From contig BOKO01000026.1 of the NCBI GenBank assembly GCA_016861025.1, forward strand, positions 25,997-89,996: a DNA stretch of 64,000 bases, in the 5' to 3' direction. A program made the translations under genes and the position numbers. Under the pieces are notes generated by a model, which worked only from the letters and a program-made list of their open reading frames with translations, was not told the DNA's origin and did no database searches. Of this stretch, positions 1 to 9,538 are shown in pieces; within the stretch, counting starts at the first letter, position 1, and each line of letters opens with the position of its first letter. Origin of the DNA: Chloroflexota bacterium (GTDB lineage Bacteria > Chloroflexota > Anaerolineae > Caldilineales > Caldilineaceae).

Positions 1-2217
1 TACCCAACTCGCATCGCCGCCCGGCTGCAGCTGCCGGAACGCGGCGTCGCCGCCGTGATCGATCTGCTTGACGGCGGCGCAACCCTGCCCTTTATCGCCC
101 GTTATCGCAAGGAGATGACCGGCAGTCTCGACGAGGAGCAGATTCGCGCCGTCGAGCAGATGCTGGCGTCACTGCGCGCACTCGATGAACGCCGCGCCGC
201 CATTCTCGCCTCGATCGGCGAGCAGGAAAAGCTCACGCCGGAGCTGGAGGCGCAGATTTTCGCCGCCGAAACGTTGACCGCGCTCGAAGACCTCTATCAG
301 CCCTATCGCCCCAAACGCCGCACACGCGCCAGCATCGCCCGCGAGCGCGGCTTGCAGCCGCTTGCCGACCTGATTCTGGCGCAGCCGCGCAAAGGCGACC
401 GGCCCGAAGCGGCGGCGCAGGCTTTTCTCAGCGACGACGTTCCAACAGTTGACGACGCACTCGCCGGCGCGCGCGACATCGTCGCCGAGGTGATCAGCGA
501 CCATGCCGAGGTGCGCCGTCAAACCCGCGAGAAGGCGATGCGCTTCGCCACGCTCACCGTGACGCGCATCGACGGCGGCGCCGATGAGAAAGGCGTCTAC
601 ACGCTCTACTATGATTTCGCCGCGCGCCTCGATCGTCTCAAGCCCTATCAAGTGCTTGCCATCAACCGCGGCGAAGCGCAGAAGGTGTTGCGCGTCGCTA
701 TAGACATCCCTGAGCGCGACTGGCGGCAGGCGATGCAGAATGTCTTTCCCGACCACCCGCTGTCGGCGTGGGCGGAGCAACTCAAGCTTGCCATTGAGGA
801 TAGCGCCAAACGACTGCTGCTGCCCGCCATCGAACGCGACGTGCGCGCCGCACTGACCGAACAGGCAGAGTCGCACGCAATTCACGTCTTCGCCGCCAAT
901 TTGCGCGGTTTGCTCACCCAGCCGCCACTGGCAGATCATGTGGTGATGGGCATCGATCCTGGCTATCGCACCGGCTGCAAGGTTGCGGTGGTCGATGCTT
1001 CCGGCAAAGTGTTGGAGACGACGACCATTTATCCACACCAACCACAAAACCAGCGTCGCGAATCGCTCGTCGTTCTGGCCGACCTTGCCCAACGCCACGG
1101 CGTCACGCTCATCAGCATCGGCAACGGCACTGCGTCCAGAGAAACCGAACAGTTGGCAGCGGAGTTGATCAAACGACTGGAAAACAGAACAGTGGAGATT
1201 GGTTCATCGAACAATCGCCAATCTCCAATCTCTCCATCCCCCAATCTCCATTACCTTATTGCCAACGAAGCCGGCGCCAGCGTCTACAGCGCCAGCCCGC
1301 TCGCACGCGCCGAACTGCCCGACCTCGACGTGAGTATGCGTGGCGCAGTCTCGATTGCGCGGCGCGTGCAAGATCCGCTGGCGGAGCTGGTCAAGATCGA
1401 CCCCAAATCGATCGGCGTTGGTCTTTACCAGCACGATGTCAACCAGAAGGCGTTGGCGGCGGCGCTCGACGGTGTGGTGGAGAGCGTGGTCAATCAGGTG
1501 GGCGTGGATGTCAACACAGCCTCGCCGGCGCTGCTGACCTATGTGGCCGGCATCGGGCCGAAGCTCGCCGGCAATATTGTCGCCCATCGCAACGAGCACG
1601 GCGCATTTGCTACGCGCGCGGCGCTGAAAAAGGTGGCAGGGTTGGGGCCGAAAGCGTTTGAGCAGTCGGCTGGCTTTCTGCGCATCCGCGACGGCGAGGA
1701 GCCGCTCGACGCCAGCGCCATCCACCCGGAAAGCTACGCCGTGGCGCGCAAGGCGCTCAAGCTGGCGGGCATCGACATGCGCACACCTGTCGAAGAGCGG
1801 CAGGCCGCGCTCGAATCGCTGCGCCAGCGTCAGCCGCTCGCTGCGCTGGCGACGCAGCTTGGTTGTGGCGAGCCAACGCTGGCCGACATCTTCGAGCAGA
1901 TCGTGCGCCCCGGCCGCGACCCGCGCGAGGATGCACCGCCGCCGATCCTGCGCAGCGATGTGCTTTCGATGGACGACCTGGTCATCGGCATGAAGCTGCA
2001 AGGCACGGTGCGCAACGTCGTCGATTTCGGTGCGTTCGTTGACATCGGCGTCAAACAGGATGGCTTGCTCCATCGCTCGCAGATTCCCTATGGCGAACGA
2101 TTGGGCGTTGGCGATATCATTGAGGTGGAGATCGCCGTCGTCGACAAGGAACGCGGGCGCATCGGTTTAGGCTGGCCGGGGAAAAGGGCAGTCGACTGGC
2201 GGATTGGAGATTCGTAG
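1..2217 (+). CDS. tex: Tex family S1 RNA-binding protein, 5' end outside window
   Basis: Tex is a nucleic-acid-binding protein linked to transcription and RNA metabolism. The frame is open from base 1 and the first codons already read as Tex sequence, so the GTG at 55 is not a true start and the gene begins before the window. In the 738 visible residues there is the N-terminal block ending in FIARYRKE, a YqgF/RuvX-like RNase H fold (around residue 315, MGIDPGYRTG), helix-hairpin-helix repeats (about 510-590, GIGPKLAGNIVAHR) and a C-terminal S1 domain (about 655-725, VDFGAFVDIGVKQDGLLH). Oddity: about residues 394-417, between ELIKRL and YLIANEAGASVYSAS, are encoded by CAATCTC-type repeat DNA and are not expected in the family. 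Identification is secure. Confidence 0.95.
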   Translation, partial: YPTRIAARLQLPERGVAAVIDLLDGGATLPFIARYRKEMTGSLDEEQIRAVEQMLASLRALDERRAAILASIGEQEKLTPELEAQIFAAETLTALEDLYQPYRPKRRTRASIARERGLQPLADLILAQPRKGDRPEAAAQAFLSDDVPTVDDALAGARDIVAEVISDHAEVRRQTREKAMRFATLTVTRIDGGADEKGVYTLYYDFAARLDRLKPYQVLAINRGEAQKVLRVAIDIPERDWRQAMQNVFPDHPLSAWAEQLKLAIEDSAKRLLLPAIERDVRAALTEQAESHAIHVFAANLRGLLTQPPLADHVVMGIDPGYRTGCKVAVVDASGKVLETTTIYPHQPQNQRRESLVVLADLAQRHGVTLISIGNGTASRETEQLAAELIKRLENRTVEIGSSNNRQSPISPSPNLHYLIANEAGASVYSASPLARAELPDLDVSMRGAVSIARRVQDPLAELVKIDPKSIGVGLYQHDVNQKALAAALDGVVESVVNQVGVDVNTASPALLTYVAGIGPKLAGNIVAHRNEHGAFATRAALKKVAGLGPKAFEQSAGFLRIRDGEEPLDASAIHPESYAVARKALKLAGIDMRTPVEERQAALESLRQRQPLAALATQLGCGEPTLADIFEQIVRPGRDPREDAPPPILRSDVLSMDDLVIGMKLQGTVRNVVDFGAFVDIGVKQDGLLHRSQIPYGERLGVGDIIEVEIAVVDKERGRIGLGWPGKRAVDWRIGDS
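1194..1250. repeat. CAATCTC heptanucleotide repeat inside tex
   Basis: A GGAGATTGG unit is followed by CCAATCTCCAATCTC and CCCCAATCTCC. It is the same heptad family as at 36175, 40238, 40787 and 52541, here in frame within the tex coding sequence. Confidence 0.8.
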
Positions 2218-2335
2218 CAGGTGCACGGTATACTATTATTGTTTATTATTGGGTTGACGAACCATAGCGTCGTCGTAGCTGGCGCCTGACCTGACCAGGC
2301 GACAAGTCCTTTCTTAGCGAACAACGGAGTTGATC

Positions 2336-3820
2336 ATGCACTATCGCCATCGTGTTCTGACATTGGTGCTTCTTTTCAGCCTTCTGCTCAATCTCATTCC
2401 TGTTGAGGTGATGGCGCAATCTGCGGCAACCGACGCCGGGCGACCAGCGCTCTCTGTGTATGGCGTGCGTTGTGAAGACCAACAATGTATGTTGACCGTC
2501 AATGCGGCCGGCTTGCAGGCGGAGGTGGCGGTGCCGGCCAGAAATCCGCTGCGCTTTGAACTACCGGCGGGCAATCTTGGTTTTCTATCCGGCGCCGGCG
2601 TTGAGATTTCCGACCAACTGACGCTGAATCTACCGATCGGTGCGGTTCAGATTCGCAACGGTGACTTCCTGGTCGGTGTGGATGCCGAAGGCAATGTCCA
2701 ACGGCTGCGCGGCAAGGCGGAGACTGTTCTGCCGGCGCTCACCCTGCCCAATAACCTGCGCGTCGGCGGCGACTTTGCCGCCGAGTTTGGCTACGATTAC
2801 GGTGCTGAACTGGGCGCCGTAGGGAGGCTGCTCAACCCAGAGAACCGCTATTTCTACATGCGTGTGGGCGACGGCATCACGCTCGACACTGCATTGCTCG
2901 ACGAGCACGGGGAATCGACGCCAATCACGGTGGGCGTGCCAGAAAATGAATCGACTACGATTATTGTCGACCCGGAGAACCAGTTGCTCTATCTCGACGG
3001 TCGCTTCAACCTGTCGCAGGTGTTGCGACTGGCGCTGGTCGCCTCGACGCTCGGCATCGATGTCGCGCAGTTGCCTATGCTGGCCGGCGTGACGCTGCCA
3101 CTGCGCTCGACGGTCGGCGTAGCCGCGCTCTTCTCGCGCGAGCCAGAGCGCAATTTTGTGCAGTTTAACAGCGACCTTAGCATTCAAGGCGGTCCACTTG
3201 CGCAATTGTTGCAACTGAAGGATGCGCCGTTGGCGTTGGACAGCACCGTCCGCATCGACAGCAGTGGCATGCTCCTGCAAGGCGTTGCCGACGCCCGTGT
3301 TGCACCGCAGACGCTGCTAGAGACCGGCGGCACGCTCGAACTGTTTGTTCCCTTTGAGCGATTGCGCGACGCCTACGTGCGCGTTGGCGGCAAGCTCTCC
3401 GTCCCTGTCTTGGGCATCGCCGCCGACAACGAAGCGATGCTCGGCGGCGCCCAGGCTGAAGATGGCGCCGCCGTCGAAGGAGCGTCGGACGAAGTGCAGC
3501 TTTCCTGGTGGGGCGCTGCGACCAGCTGGATCGGCGGCGCTGCCAGCAACACGGCCAGCGCCGTCGCCGAAGGGACGCAGGTCGGCGTCAACGCCGTTCA
3601 GGAAGCGGTGGATGTTGCCTTGCAAACTGCTGGCGCAGCGCTGCCAACGGCGCCGTCTGTCGATATGGGCGCTGCCACGGGGTCGCTGCTCTCTGGCGCC
3701 ACCGAAAGCGTTGCGTGTAGCGTGCTGCGCGCCCAACAGCTTTGGTGCGAAACGACCCGTCTCTGTGAACCGCCGCCGGACGATCCCGCCTGCGCTGCAG
3801 TGGAAGCCGCAGGCGATTGA
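2336..3820 (+). CDS. Secreted or surface protein of unknown function
   Basis: The 494-residue protein starts at ATG 2336, with GGAG seven bases upstream; the TTG at 2330 is less likely. It has a clear signal peptide: a basic start (HYRHR), a hydrophobic core (residues 7-23) and a likely cleavage site after VEVMAQS. The rest is hydrophilic and beta-rich (many GG and V/L alternations). An Ala/Ser-rich stretch at about 385-460 is followed by a Cys-rich end (four Cys in the last 40 residues) that could be disulphide-bonded. I do not recognise a family. It is convergent with the thioredoxin gene, 22 bases away, so it is probably a single-gene unit. Confidence 0.8.
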   Translation: MHYRHRVLTLVLLFSLLLNLIPVEVMAQSAATDAGRPALSVYGVRCEDQQCMLTVNAAGLQAEVAVPARNPLRFELPAGNLGFLSGAGVEISDQLTLNLPIGAVQIRNGDFLVGVDAEGNVQRLRGKAETVLPALTLPNNLRVGGDFAAEFGYDYGAELGAVGRLLNPENRYFYMRVGDGITLDTALLDEHGESTPITVGVPENESTTIIVDPENQLLYLDGRFNLSQVLRLALVASTLGIDVAQLPMLAGVTLPLRSTVGVAALFSREPERNFVQFNSDLSIQGGPLAQLLQLKDAPLALDSTVRIDSSGMLLQGVADARVAPQTLLETGGTLELFVPFERLRDAYVRVGGKLSVPVLGIAADNEAMLGGAQAEDGAAVEGASDEVQLSWWGAATSWIGGAASNTASAVAEGTQVGVNAVQEAVDVALQTAGAALPTAPSVDMGAATGSLLSGATESVACSVLRAQQLWCETTRLCEPPPDDPACAAVEAAGD

Positions 3821-3842
3821 CGATCAACCGCGTTTTCGCCGC

Positions 3843-4535
3843 CTACAGCGTTTTCGCCAGCCGCTGTTGCAGCGCCGGATAGGGCTGTACGCCGACGATC
3901 TGGTCAACAGGCTGGCCGTTCTTGAAGATGATCAGCGTCGGAATGCTCATCACGCGATAGCGCTGTGCGGTCATTTGATTCTCGTCGACGTTGAGTTTGC
4001 CGACCACAGCGCGGCCGGCAAACTCCTGCGCCAGCTTTTCGACGGAGGGCGCCACCATCCGGCATGGACCGCACCACGGCGCCCAAAAGTCGACCAACAC
4101 CGGCAGTGGCTGGTTGATCGTCTGGTCAAAAGTGGCGTCGGTCAGGATCAGTGGCTTGCCGTCGCTGGCAGCTTGCGTCGATGGTCGCGGCGTTGTCTTT
4201 GGTTGCGGTTTGCCCTCTATGAAATGTGCAAGCCAGCCGGCCACGTTTTGGCGCGCTTCTTCGCTTGCCAGCGCAATCTCCGGCTTGCCATTGCGCACCA
4301 GCAGATAGAGCGGCGTCGTTGCCACGCGGAAACGCTGCACCAGAGCAGGTTCGTCGTCGGCGTTGACGCGCGCCAGGATCGCACGCCCTGCATAGCGCCT
4401 TGCCAACTCCTGCAGCTCCTGATCCTGGACAGGCGGCGACGAAGGCCGCCAGAAGATCAACATCACAGGCAGACCGGCGTTGAGAATTCGGTCAATGCTT
4501 TGCGTGTTGGTGTTGAGAACATCGGCGATTGTCAT
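3843..4535 (-). CDS. Tandem thioredoxin-fold protein with one active domain
   Basis: The protein is 230 residues; typical thioredoxin is about 105. It contains two thioredoxin folds. The C-terminal one (about 130-230) has the canonical WCGPC redox centre (Cys155, Cys158) and the cis-proline loop (SIPTLIIF), so it should be a disulphide reductase. The N-terminal one (about 8-105) keeps the fold (VMLIFWRP, TTPLYLL) but has SSPP where the CxxC should be, so it is redox-dead. No signal peptide is visible, so a cytoplasmic location is likely. GGAGAG lies upstream of the ATG. It is divergent from rtcB. Confidence 0.9.
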   Translation of the reverse strand: MTIADVLNTNTQSIDRILNAGLPVMLIFWRPSSPPVQDQELQELARRYAGRAILARVNADDEPALVQRFRVATTPLYLLVRNGKPEIALASEEARQNVAGWLAHFIEGKPQPKTTPRPSTQAASDGKPLILTDATFDQTINQPLPVLVDFWAPWCGPCRMVAPSVEKLAQEFAGRAVVGKLNVDENQMTAQRYRVMSIPTLIIFKNGQPVDQIVGVQPYPALQQRLAKTL

Positions 4536-4672
4536 TTGTACTCTCCAGCCTTTGCGATCGGTGCGTCACACCCTGCACCAGAAGATGACGGTTGCGACCT
4601 TTGCATCTATCATATTCGGCGCGGTTGGCGAAGTCAAAGATGGCTGCCAGCATCGGCTGTTAAGGTGAAATA

Positions 4673-6013
4673 ATGAAAACTCACAAACTGTTGCATAGTT
4701 ATCGTCATTTGCCCAACTACGCTGAGATCGCACAGGCCGCTGCGAGCTGGGCAAAAGCCAATCCACACGCCACGCCCGATGAGCTGATGGCCTGGGTGGC
4801 GGCTGCCTATCCGACCGAAGCCATGTTGACGATTGCTGAAGAGCCGGCCCCCTTTGTAGTGTTTGGCGAACCGGAAAAGCATATCCCCATCAACGCCATC
4901 GAGCAGATGCAAATGGTCATGCGATTGCCCGTCGCTCAGCGCGGCGCGCTCATGCCCGACGCCCATCTCGGCTACGCCATGCCGATCGGCGGCGTCGTCA
5001 GCCTGGATGACGCCATTTCGCCGTCGTTTGTCGGCTATGACATTTCGTGCATGATGCAGCTTTCGCTCTTCGATCTGACGCCGCAGGAGTTCATGAAGCA
5101 TCGCCGCAAACTGGCAGGTGTGCTGCGCAGCGAAACGCGCTTTGGGTTGGGCGCTGATTTCAAACCTGGCCAACGCCAGCACGCCGTGATGGACGACCCG
5201 CGTTGGTCAGAGACGCGGCTGTTGCGCTCGCTTAAGACGCTGGCCGGCAAGCAGCTAGGTTCATCGGGCGGCGGCAACCACTTCGCCGATCTGGTGATCG
5301 TGGACTTTGTGCGCGACCATGAGAGTTACCGCGCCGGCGACCAGGCAGTCGGACTGCTGACCCACAGCGGCAGCCGCGGCGCCGGTCACAAGACGGCCAC
5401 CTACTATGTCGAGGCAGCCGCCCAATATATTCGCCAGGTCGCCACCGGCATCCCAAGCGGCTATGAGTGGCTGCCGCTCGATACTGAGTTAGGGCAGGAG
5501 TATCTCTCTGCGATGCAGTTGATGGGCGCTTATGCGCGCGCCAACCACGACCTGATCCACGACCATTTTGTTGCGTCCGCCGGTTTGGGGCTGCGCCACC
5601 GCGTCTGGAATCGTCACAACTACGCCTGGATCGAGGAGGAGGGCGTCATCCACCGCAAAGGCGCCACGCCAGCGGAAAAGGGTATGATTGGGCTGATTCC
5701 TGGTTCGAGCGGCACGGCGTCTTATCTTGTACGCGGACTGGGCAACGAACCCAGCCTGCACTCGTCCTCGCATGGCGCCGGACGCTGGTTCTCGCGCGCC
5801 GAGGCCAAACGTCGCCATGACGAGGGCGCCTTCTTGAAGCACATGGCCGCGCTCGATATCTTGCACTTTGGGTTGGAGCCGGACGAAACGTTCCTGGCAT
5901 ATAAGGATATCGAGATGGTGATCGCTTTGCAGGAAGGACTTCTGATCGAAGTGATCGCGCGTATGACGCCCAAAGTTGTGCTCATGGGCGGCAAGAGCGA
6001 TGATGGAGATTGA
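4673..6013 (+). CDS. rtcB: RtcB-family RNA ligase
   Basis: RtcB joins RNA 2',3'-cyclic phosphate (or 3'-phosphate) and 5'-OH ends using GTP and Mn2+, in tRNA repair or splicing. The 446-residue protein shows the family's metal and nucleotide sites: PDAHLGYAMPIGG (Asp96, His98), GYDISC (Asp123, Cys126), GGGNHF (His203), LTHSGSRGAG (His231) and SSSHGAGR, whose His367 corresponds to the guanylylated histidine. The canonical GVDIGCGM block is changed to GYDISCMM, which suggests a divergent (RtcB2-like) branch. The start is ATG 4673 with AAGGTGA upstream. No archease or rtcA gene is next to it. Confidence 0.93.
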   Translation: MKTHKLLHSYRHLPNYAEIAQAAASWAKANPHATPDELMAWVAAAYPTEAMLTIAEEPAPFVVFGEPEKHIPINAIEQMQMVMRLPVAQRGALMPDAHLGYAMPIGGVVSLDDAISPSFVGYDISCMMQLSLFDLTPQEFMKHRRKLAGVLRSETRFGLGADFKPGQRQHAVMDDPRWSETRLLRSLKTLAGKQLGSSGGGNHFADLVIVDFVRDHESYRAGDQAVGLLTHSGSRGAGHKTATYYVEAAAQYIRQVATGIPSGYEWLPLDTELGQEYLSAMQLMGAYARANHDLIHDHFVASAGLGLRHRVWNRHNYAWIEEEGVIHRKGATPAEKGMIGLIPGSSGTASYLVRGLGNEPSLHSSSHGAGRWFSRAEAKRRHDEGAFLKHMAALDILHFGLEPDETFLAYKDIEMVIALQEGLLIEVIARMTPKVVLMGGKSDDGD

Positions 6014-6052
6014 TACAACGAATTATTATGTTATAAAGTAAGGAAAAATATT

Positions 6053-6856
6053 ATGCAGTGGATCAAAGAGTTATTTGGCGTTGAAAAACCAATTATCGCC
6101 ATGTGTCATCTTCATGCGCTGCCGGGCGATCCTGGCTACGATGCGCAAAAGGGGCTGACATGGGTGATCGAGCAGGCGATTCAGGATTTGGAGGCGCTGC
6201 AAAACGGCGGCGTCGACGCCGTCATGTTCTCCAATGAATACAGCCTGCCTTATCTGCTCAAAGTCGAGCCGATCACCTATGTGACGATGGCGCGCATCAT
6301 CGGCGAGATCAAATCTCACATTCGCGTGCCCTACGGAGTCAACGTGTTGTGGGATCCGATCGCCACCATCGATCTGGCGGTCGCCACCGGCGCGCAGTTT
6401 GTGCGCGAGATATTCTCCGGTGTCTACGCCAGCGATTTCGGTCTTTGGAACACCAGCGCCGGCGAGGCGGTGCGTCACATGCACCGCGTGCATGGCAAGG
6501 GCATCCGCCTGCTCTACAACATCGTGCCCGAAGCAGCAGCCTATCTTGCCGACCGCGACATCGCCGCCATCGCTCGCTCCACGGCTTTCAATACGCAGGC
6601 TGATGTGCTTTGCGTCTCCGGCCTGATCGCGGGCGCCGAAGCCAAACAGGAGACATTGCGGCTGGTGAAGGAGGCTGTGCCCGATACACCGGTTTTTGCC
6701 AACACGGGCGTGCGCCTTTCCAATGTGGAGGAGCAACTCGCTGTCGCCGACGGCGCCGTGATCGGCACCACCTTCAAACGAGATGGATATATTTGGAACG
6801 AAGTCGATGAAGCGCGCGTCAAGGCGTTTATGGACAAAGTGCGCACCCTGCGATGA
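6053..6856 (+). CDS. BtpA/SgcQ family TIM-barrel protein
   Basis: The 267-residue protein has the BtpA-family features MCHLHALPG near the N-terminus, GGVDAVMFSNEYSLPY, PYGVNVLWDP and a C-terminal GTTFKRDG that resembles a phosphate-binding loop. BtpA was first linked to photosystem I biogenesis in cyanobacteria, while the paralogue SgcQ sits in sugar-metabolism operons. Here the gene overlaps or abuts an aminopeptidase gene and an FGGY sugar kinase follows, which favours a carbohydrate role. AAGGAAAA lies upstream of the ATG. Family assignment is good, substrate unknown. Confidence 0.88.
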   Translation: MQWIKELFGVEKPIIAMCHLHALPGDPGYDAQKGLTWVIEQAIQDLEALQNGGVDAVMFSNEYSLPYLLKVEPITYVTMARIIGEIKSHIRVPYGVNVLWDPIATIDLAVATGAQFVREIFSGVYASDFGLWNTSAGEAVRHMHRVHGKGIRLLYNIVPEAAAYLADRDIAAIARSTAFNTQADVLCVSGLIAGAEAKQETLRLVKEAVPDTPVFANTGVRLSNVEEQLAVADGAVIGTTFKRDGYIWNEVDEARVKAFMDKVRTLR

Positions 6857-6873
6857 AACAAGGCGGCGGATCC

Positions 6874-7944
6874 ATGGACAAACGCTGGAAGCAACTGGGT
6901 GATCTGCTGGTCAACACTTCCGCCAAAGTGCAGCCGGGCGAGCGCGTCATGATCGCAATGGGCGAGGTCGAGACGCTGCCGCTCACCCATGCTGTAGTGG
7001 AGGCGTGCATCAAAGCCGGCGCCTATCCGCAAGTGCAGTTTCTCTCTGAATCGCTGCGTCATTTGCTGTTGCGCTATGGCGCGGACGAGCAGCTTGCGTG
7101 GACGCCGGAGATCGAGGCGTATGGCATGGAATGGGCCGACGTCTATTTCGGTCTGCGCGGCGCCTATAACCTGCATATTCACAGCGACATCCCCAGCGAG
7201 CGGCTTTCGATCAACCAACGTGCGATGGGGCGCGTCTCTACGCTGCGCTGGCAGAAGACGCGCTGGTGTCTGGTGCGCGTGCCCAACGCTGCATTCGCCT
7301 TTCAGGCCGAGACTGACCTTGAAAGCATTATGGATATGTTCTTTGACGCCTGCTTGCTTGACTGGGCGACTGAGAGCGCCAAATGGCGACGATGGGCCGA
7401 TCAACTTAGCCAGGGCCGACAGGTGCGGGTCACCGGCAGGGAGACCGATCTGCGCTTCTCAATTGCGGGACGCGCATGGATGGTCGGCGACGGCGCACTC
7501 AACATGCCGGACGGCGAGATCGCCACCGCGCCGCTGACCGAAACCATCGACGGGGCCATCTACTTTGAATTTCCCGGCGTCCTGGGCGGCCGGCTGATGC
7601 ATGACATCCGATTGCGTTGGGAGCGTGGTCGTCTGGTCGAAGCGACGGCGAGCACTAACCAGGAGTATCTGCGTGCGATTCTCGCCACCGACGAAGGCGC
7701 CTCGTTGATCGGTGAGTTTGGCATTGGAACAAATCCATACATCACGCGCTTCTGCCAGGACATCCTGATCGACGAGAAGATCGGCGGCACGATCCACATT
7801 GCGTTGGGACGCGCCTATCCAGAATGTGGCGGCGACAACATGTCCGCCATTCACTGGGACATCGTCAAAGACCTTCGGCAGGAAGGCGCAGTGTACGTGG
7901 ACGATCAGGTTGTGTTGCGAGCCGGTCGCTTCTATCTTGAGTGA
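6874..7944 (+). CDS. M29 (thermophilic) aminopeptidase
   Basis: Family M29 comprises cytoplasmic two-metal aminopeptidases. The protein has the M29 hallmarks in the C-terminal half: NMPDGEIATAP, GEFGIGTNP, DEKIGGTIHIALG and a His-bearing SAIHWDIVKDL segment that supplies metal ligands. I start it at ATG 6874 (356 residues), where the family's usual N-terminus (DKRWKQLGDLLVN) begins. The in-frame ATG at 6853 would overlap the BtpA stop codon by 4 bp and is also possible. It is probably cotranscribed with the BtpA-family gene and the downstream kinase. Confidence 0.92.
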   Translation: MDKRWKQLGDLLVNTSAKVQPGERVMIAMGEVETLPLTHAVVEACIKAGAYPQVQFLSESLRHLLLRYGADEQLAWTPEIEAYGMEWADVYFGLRGAYNLHIHSDIPSERLSINQRAMGRVSTLRWQKTRWCLVRVPNAAFAFQAETDLESIMDMFFDACLLDWATESAKWRRWADQLSQGRQVRVTGRETDLRFSIAGRAWMVGDGALNMPDGEIATAPLTETIDGAIYFEFPGVLGGRLMHDIRLRWERGRLVEATASTNQEYLRAILATDEGASLIGEFGIGTNPYITRFCQDILIDEKIGGTIHIALGRAYPECGGDNMSAIHWDIVKDLRQEGAVYVDDQVVLRAGRFYLE

Positions 7945-7997
7945 GGATGTGGCGTCCGCGTGTTCTCCGCTGAATCATGAATTTGCCGGGAACGAAC

Positions 7998-9536
7998 ATG
8001 CCAAAACAATTTTTGCTGGGCATCGACATCGGAACATATTCCTCCAAAGGCGTCCTGATCGACGAAAACGGTCGCCTGATTGCCAGCCATGTGGAGGCGC
8101 ACGGCATCGACCTGCCGCGCCCTGGTTGGGTCGAGCAAGACGCCGACGCCGTCTGGTGGCGCGACTTTGTCGTCATCTGCCAGTGGCTGTTGGCAGAAAG
8201 CGGCGTGCGCGCAGGCGATATTGCTGCAGTGGGCGTCAGCTCGACTTCGCCTTGTTTACTGCCATTGGATGAAGATGGGCGCCCGCTGCGTCCGGGCATT
8301 CTCTATGGCATCGACACGCGCGCCACACGAGAGATCGCTGAACTGGAAGCGATCTTTGGCCGACAGGCGCTCTTCGACCGCTACGGCGTCACCCTCTCTT
8401 CACAACATATCGCCCCCAAAATTCGCTGGCTGCAAAATCACGAACCACATGTGTGGGCGCGCACCCGCCTGCTCTTGAGTGGAACCGGCTACGTCGTCTA
8501 TCGATTGACCGGTGCGGCGACCATCGACATCTACGATGTCAATGCCTATGCACCGCTTTTCGACAATCATGCGCTGATTTGGGATCAGGCTGTCGCCGAA
8601 CAGATTGCGCCGTTGGCATGGTTGCCGCGCATCACCTGGACGTGCGAGATTGCCGGTGCAGTTCATGCAGAAGCTGCCGCCGTCACAGGCCTGGCCGAGG
8701 GCACACCGGTCATCACAGGTACAGCGGATGCGGCGGCGGAAGCGATCAGCGCCGGACTGGCGCAGATGGGCGATCTGATGGTGATGTATGGGTCGAGCAT
8801 CTTTTTCATCCTCAAACACCCCCATTTTGTGCGCAGCCGCCATTTCTGGGCCGGTCCGTTTCTGGAGCCAGGCGCGTATGCCGTGGCTGGCGGCATGTCG
8901 ACCGCAGGCAGCCTGACCCGTTGGTTTCGCGATCACTTTGCGCACGAGGAGGTCGCTGCAGAGAGAGCAGGCGGCGCCAATGCCTACGCTGCATTGGCTG
9001 CGCTGGCCGCATCATCGTCGGCAGGCGCCAACGGGTTGGTGGCGCTGCCATATTTCGCCGGCGAACGCACGCCCTTGCACGATCCCGATGCGCGCGGCTT
9101 GCTTATCGGGTTGACGTTGAGCCACACACGGGCGGACATGTATCGGGCGCTGTTGGAATCGGTCGGATATGGCATTCGGCACAATATCGACATCATGAGC
9201 CAGGAGGGCATTCACCCGCAGCGGATTCTGGCTGTGGGCGGCGGCGTGCAGAATCTGGCATGGATGCAGATGGTGAGCGACATCGCTGGCATCGAGCAGC
9301 ATATACCCGACCAGCAGATCGGCGCAAGTTACGGTGACGCGTTGCTGGCTGGCGTTGGCGTCAGGCTCTTCCCAACTATAACCGCTGCAGCTGGCTTGAT
9401 CTCGCATTCAACCATCATTCGCCCAATGAGCGCCATAACCCGGCGATACCAGCCTTTTTACGAACTCTATCGTGAACTCTACACGCAAACTGCACCGGCG
9501 ATGCACAAGTTGAGCGAATTGGCGCGCAGCCCATAA
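7998..9536 (+). CDS. FGGY-family carbohydrate kinase (xylulokinase-like)
   Basis: These kinases phosphorylate a sugar or polyol with ATP. The start is placed at ATG 7998 (512 residues), directly before the ATPase phosphate-1 motif GIDIGTYSSKG; ATG 7977 is in frame as an alternative. FGGY signs include GVSSTSPCLLPLDEDG, TGTADAAAEAISAG and the C-terminal GERTPLHDPDARG followed by AVGGGVQN (adenosine motif). Closest in style to xylulokinases, but sequence alone does not fix the sugar. It is third in a likely operon with the BtpA-family and M29 genes. Confidence 0.9.
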   Translation: MPKQFLLGIDIGTYSSKGVLIDENGRLIASHVEAHGIDLPRPGWVEQDADAVWWRDFVVICQWLLAESGVRAGDIAAVGVSSTSPCLLPLDEDGRPLRPGILYGIDTRATREIAELEAIFGRQALFDRYGVTLSSQHIAPKIRWLQNHEPHVWARTRLLLSGTGYVVYRLTGAATIDIYDVNAYAPLFDNHALIWDQAVAEQIAPLAWLPRITWTCEIAGAVHAEAAAVTGLAEGTPVITGTADAAAEAISAGLAQMGDLMVMYGSSIFFILKHPHFVRSRHFWAGPFLEPGAYAVAGGMSTAGSLTRWFRDHFAHEEVAAERAGGANAYAALAALAASSSAGANGLVALPYFAGERTPLHDPDARGLLIGLTLSHTRADMYRALLESVGYGIRHNIDIMSQEGIHPQRILAVGGGVQNLAWMQMVSDIAGIEQHIPDQQIGASYGDALLAGVGVRLFPTITAAAGLISHSTIIRPMSAITRRYQPFYELYRELYTQTAPAMHKLSELARSP

Positions 9537-9538
9537 GT

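Noticed and set aside
1204..2073. Long minus-strand frame opposite tex
   Set aside because: It is Arg/His-rich, matches no family and mirrors tex codons; high GC creates antisense open frames.
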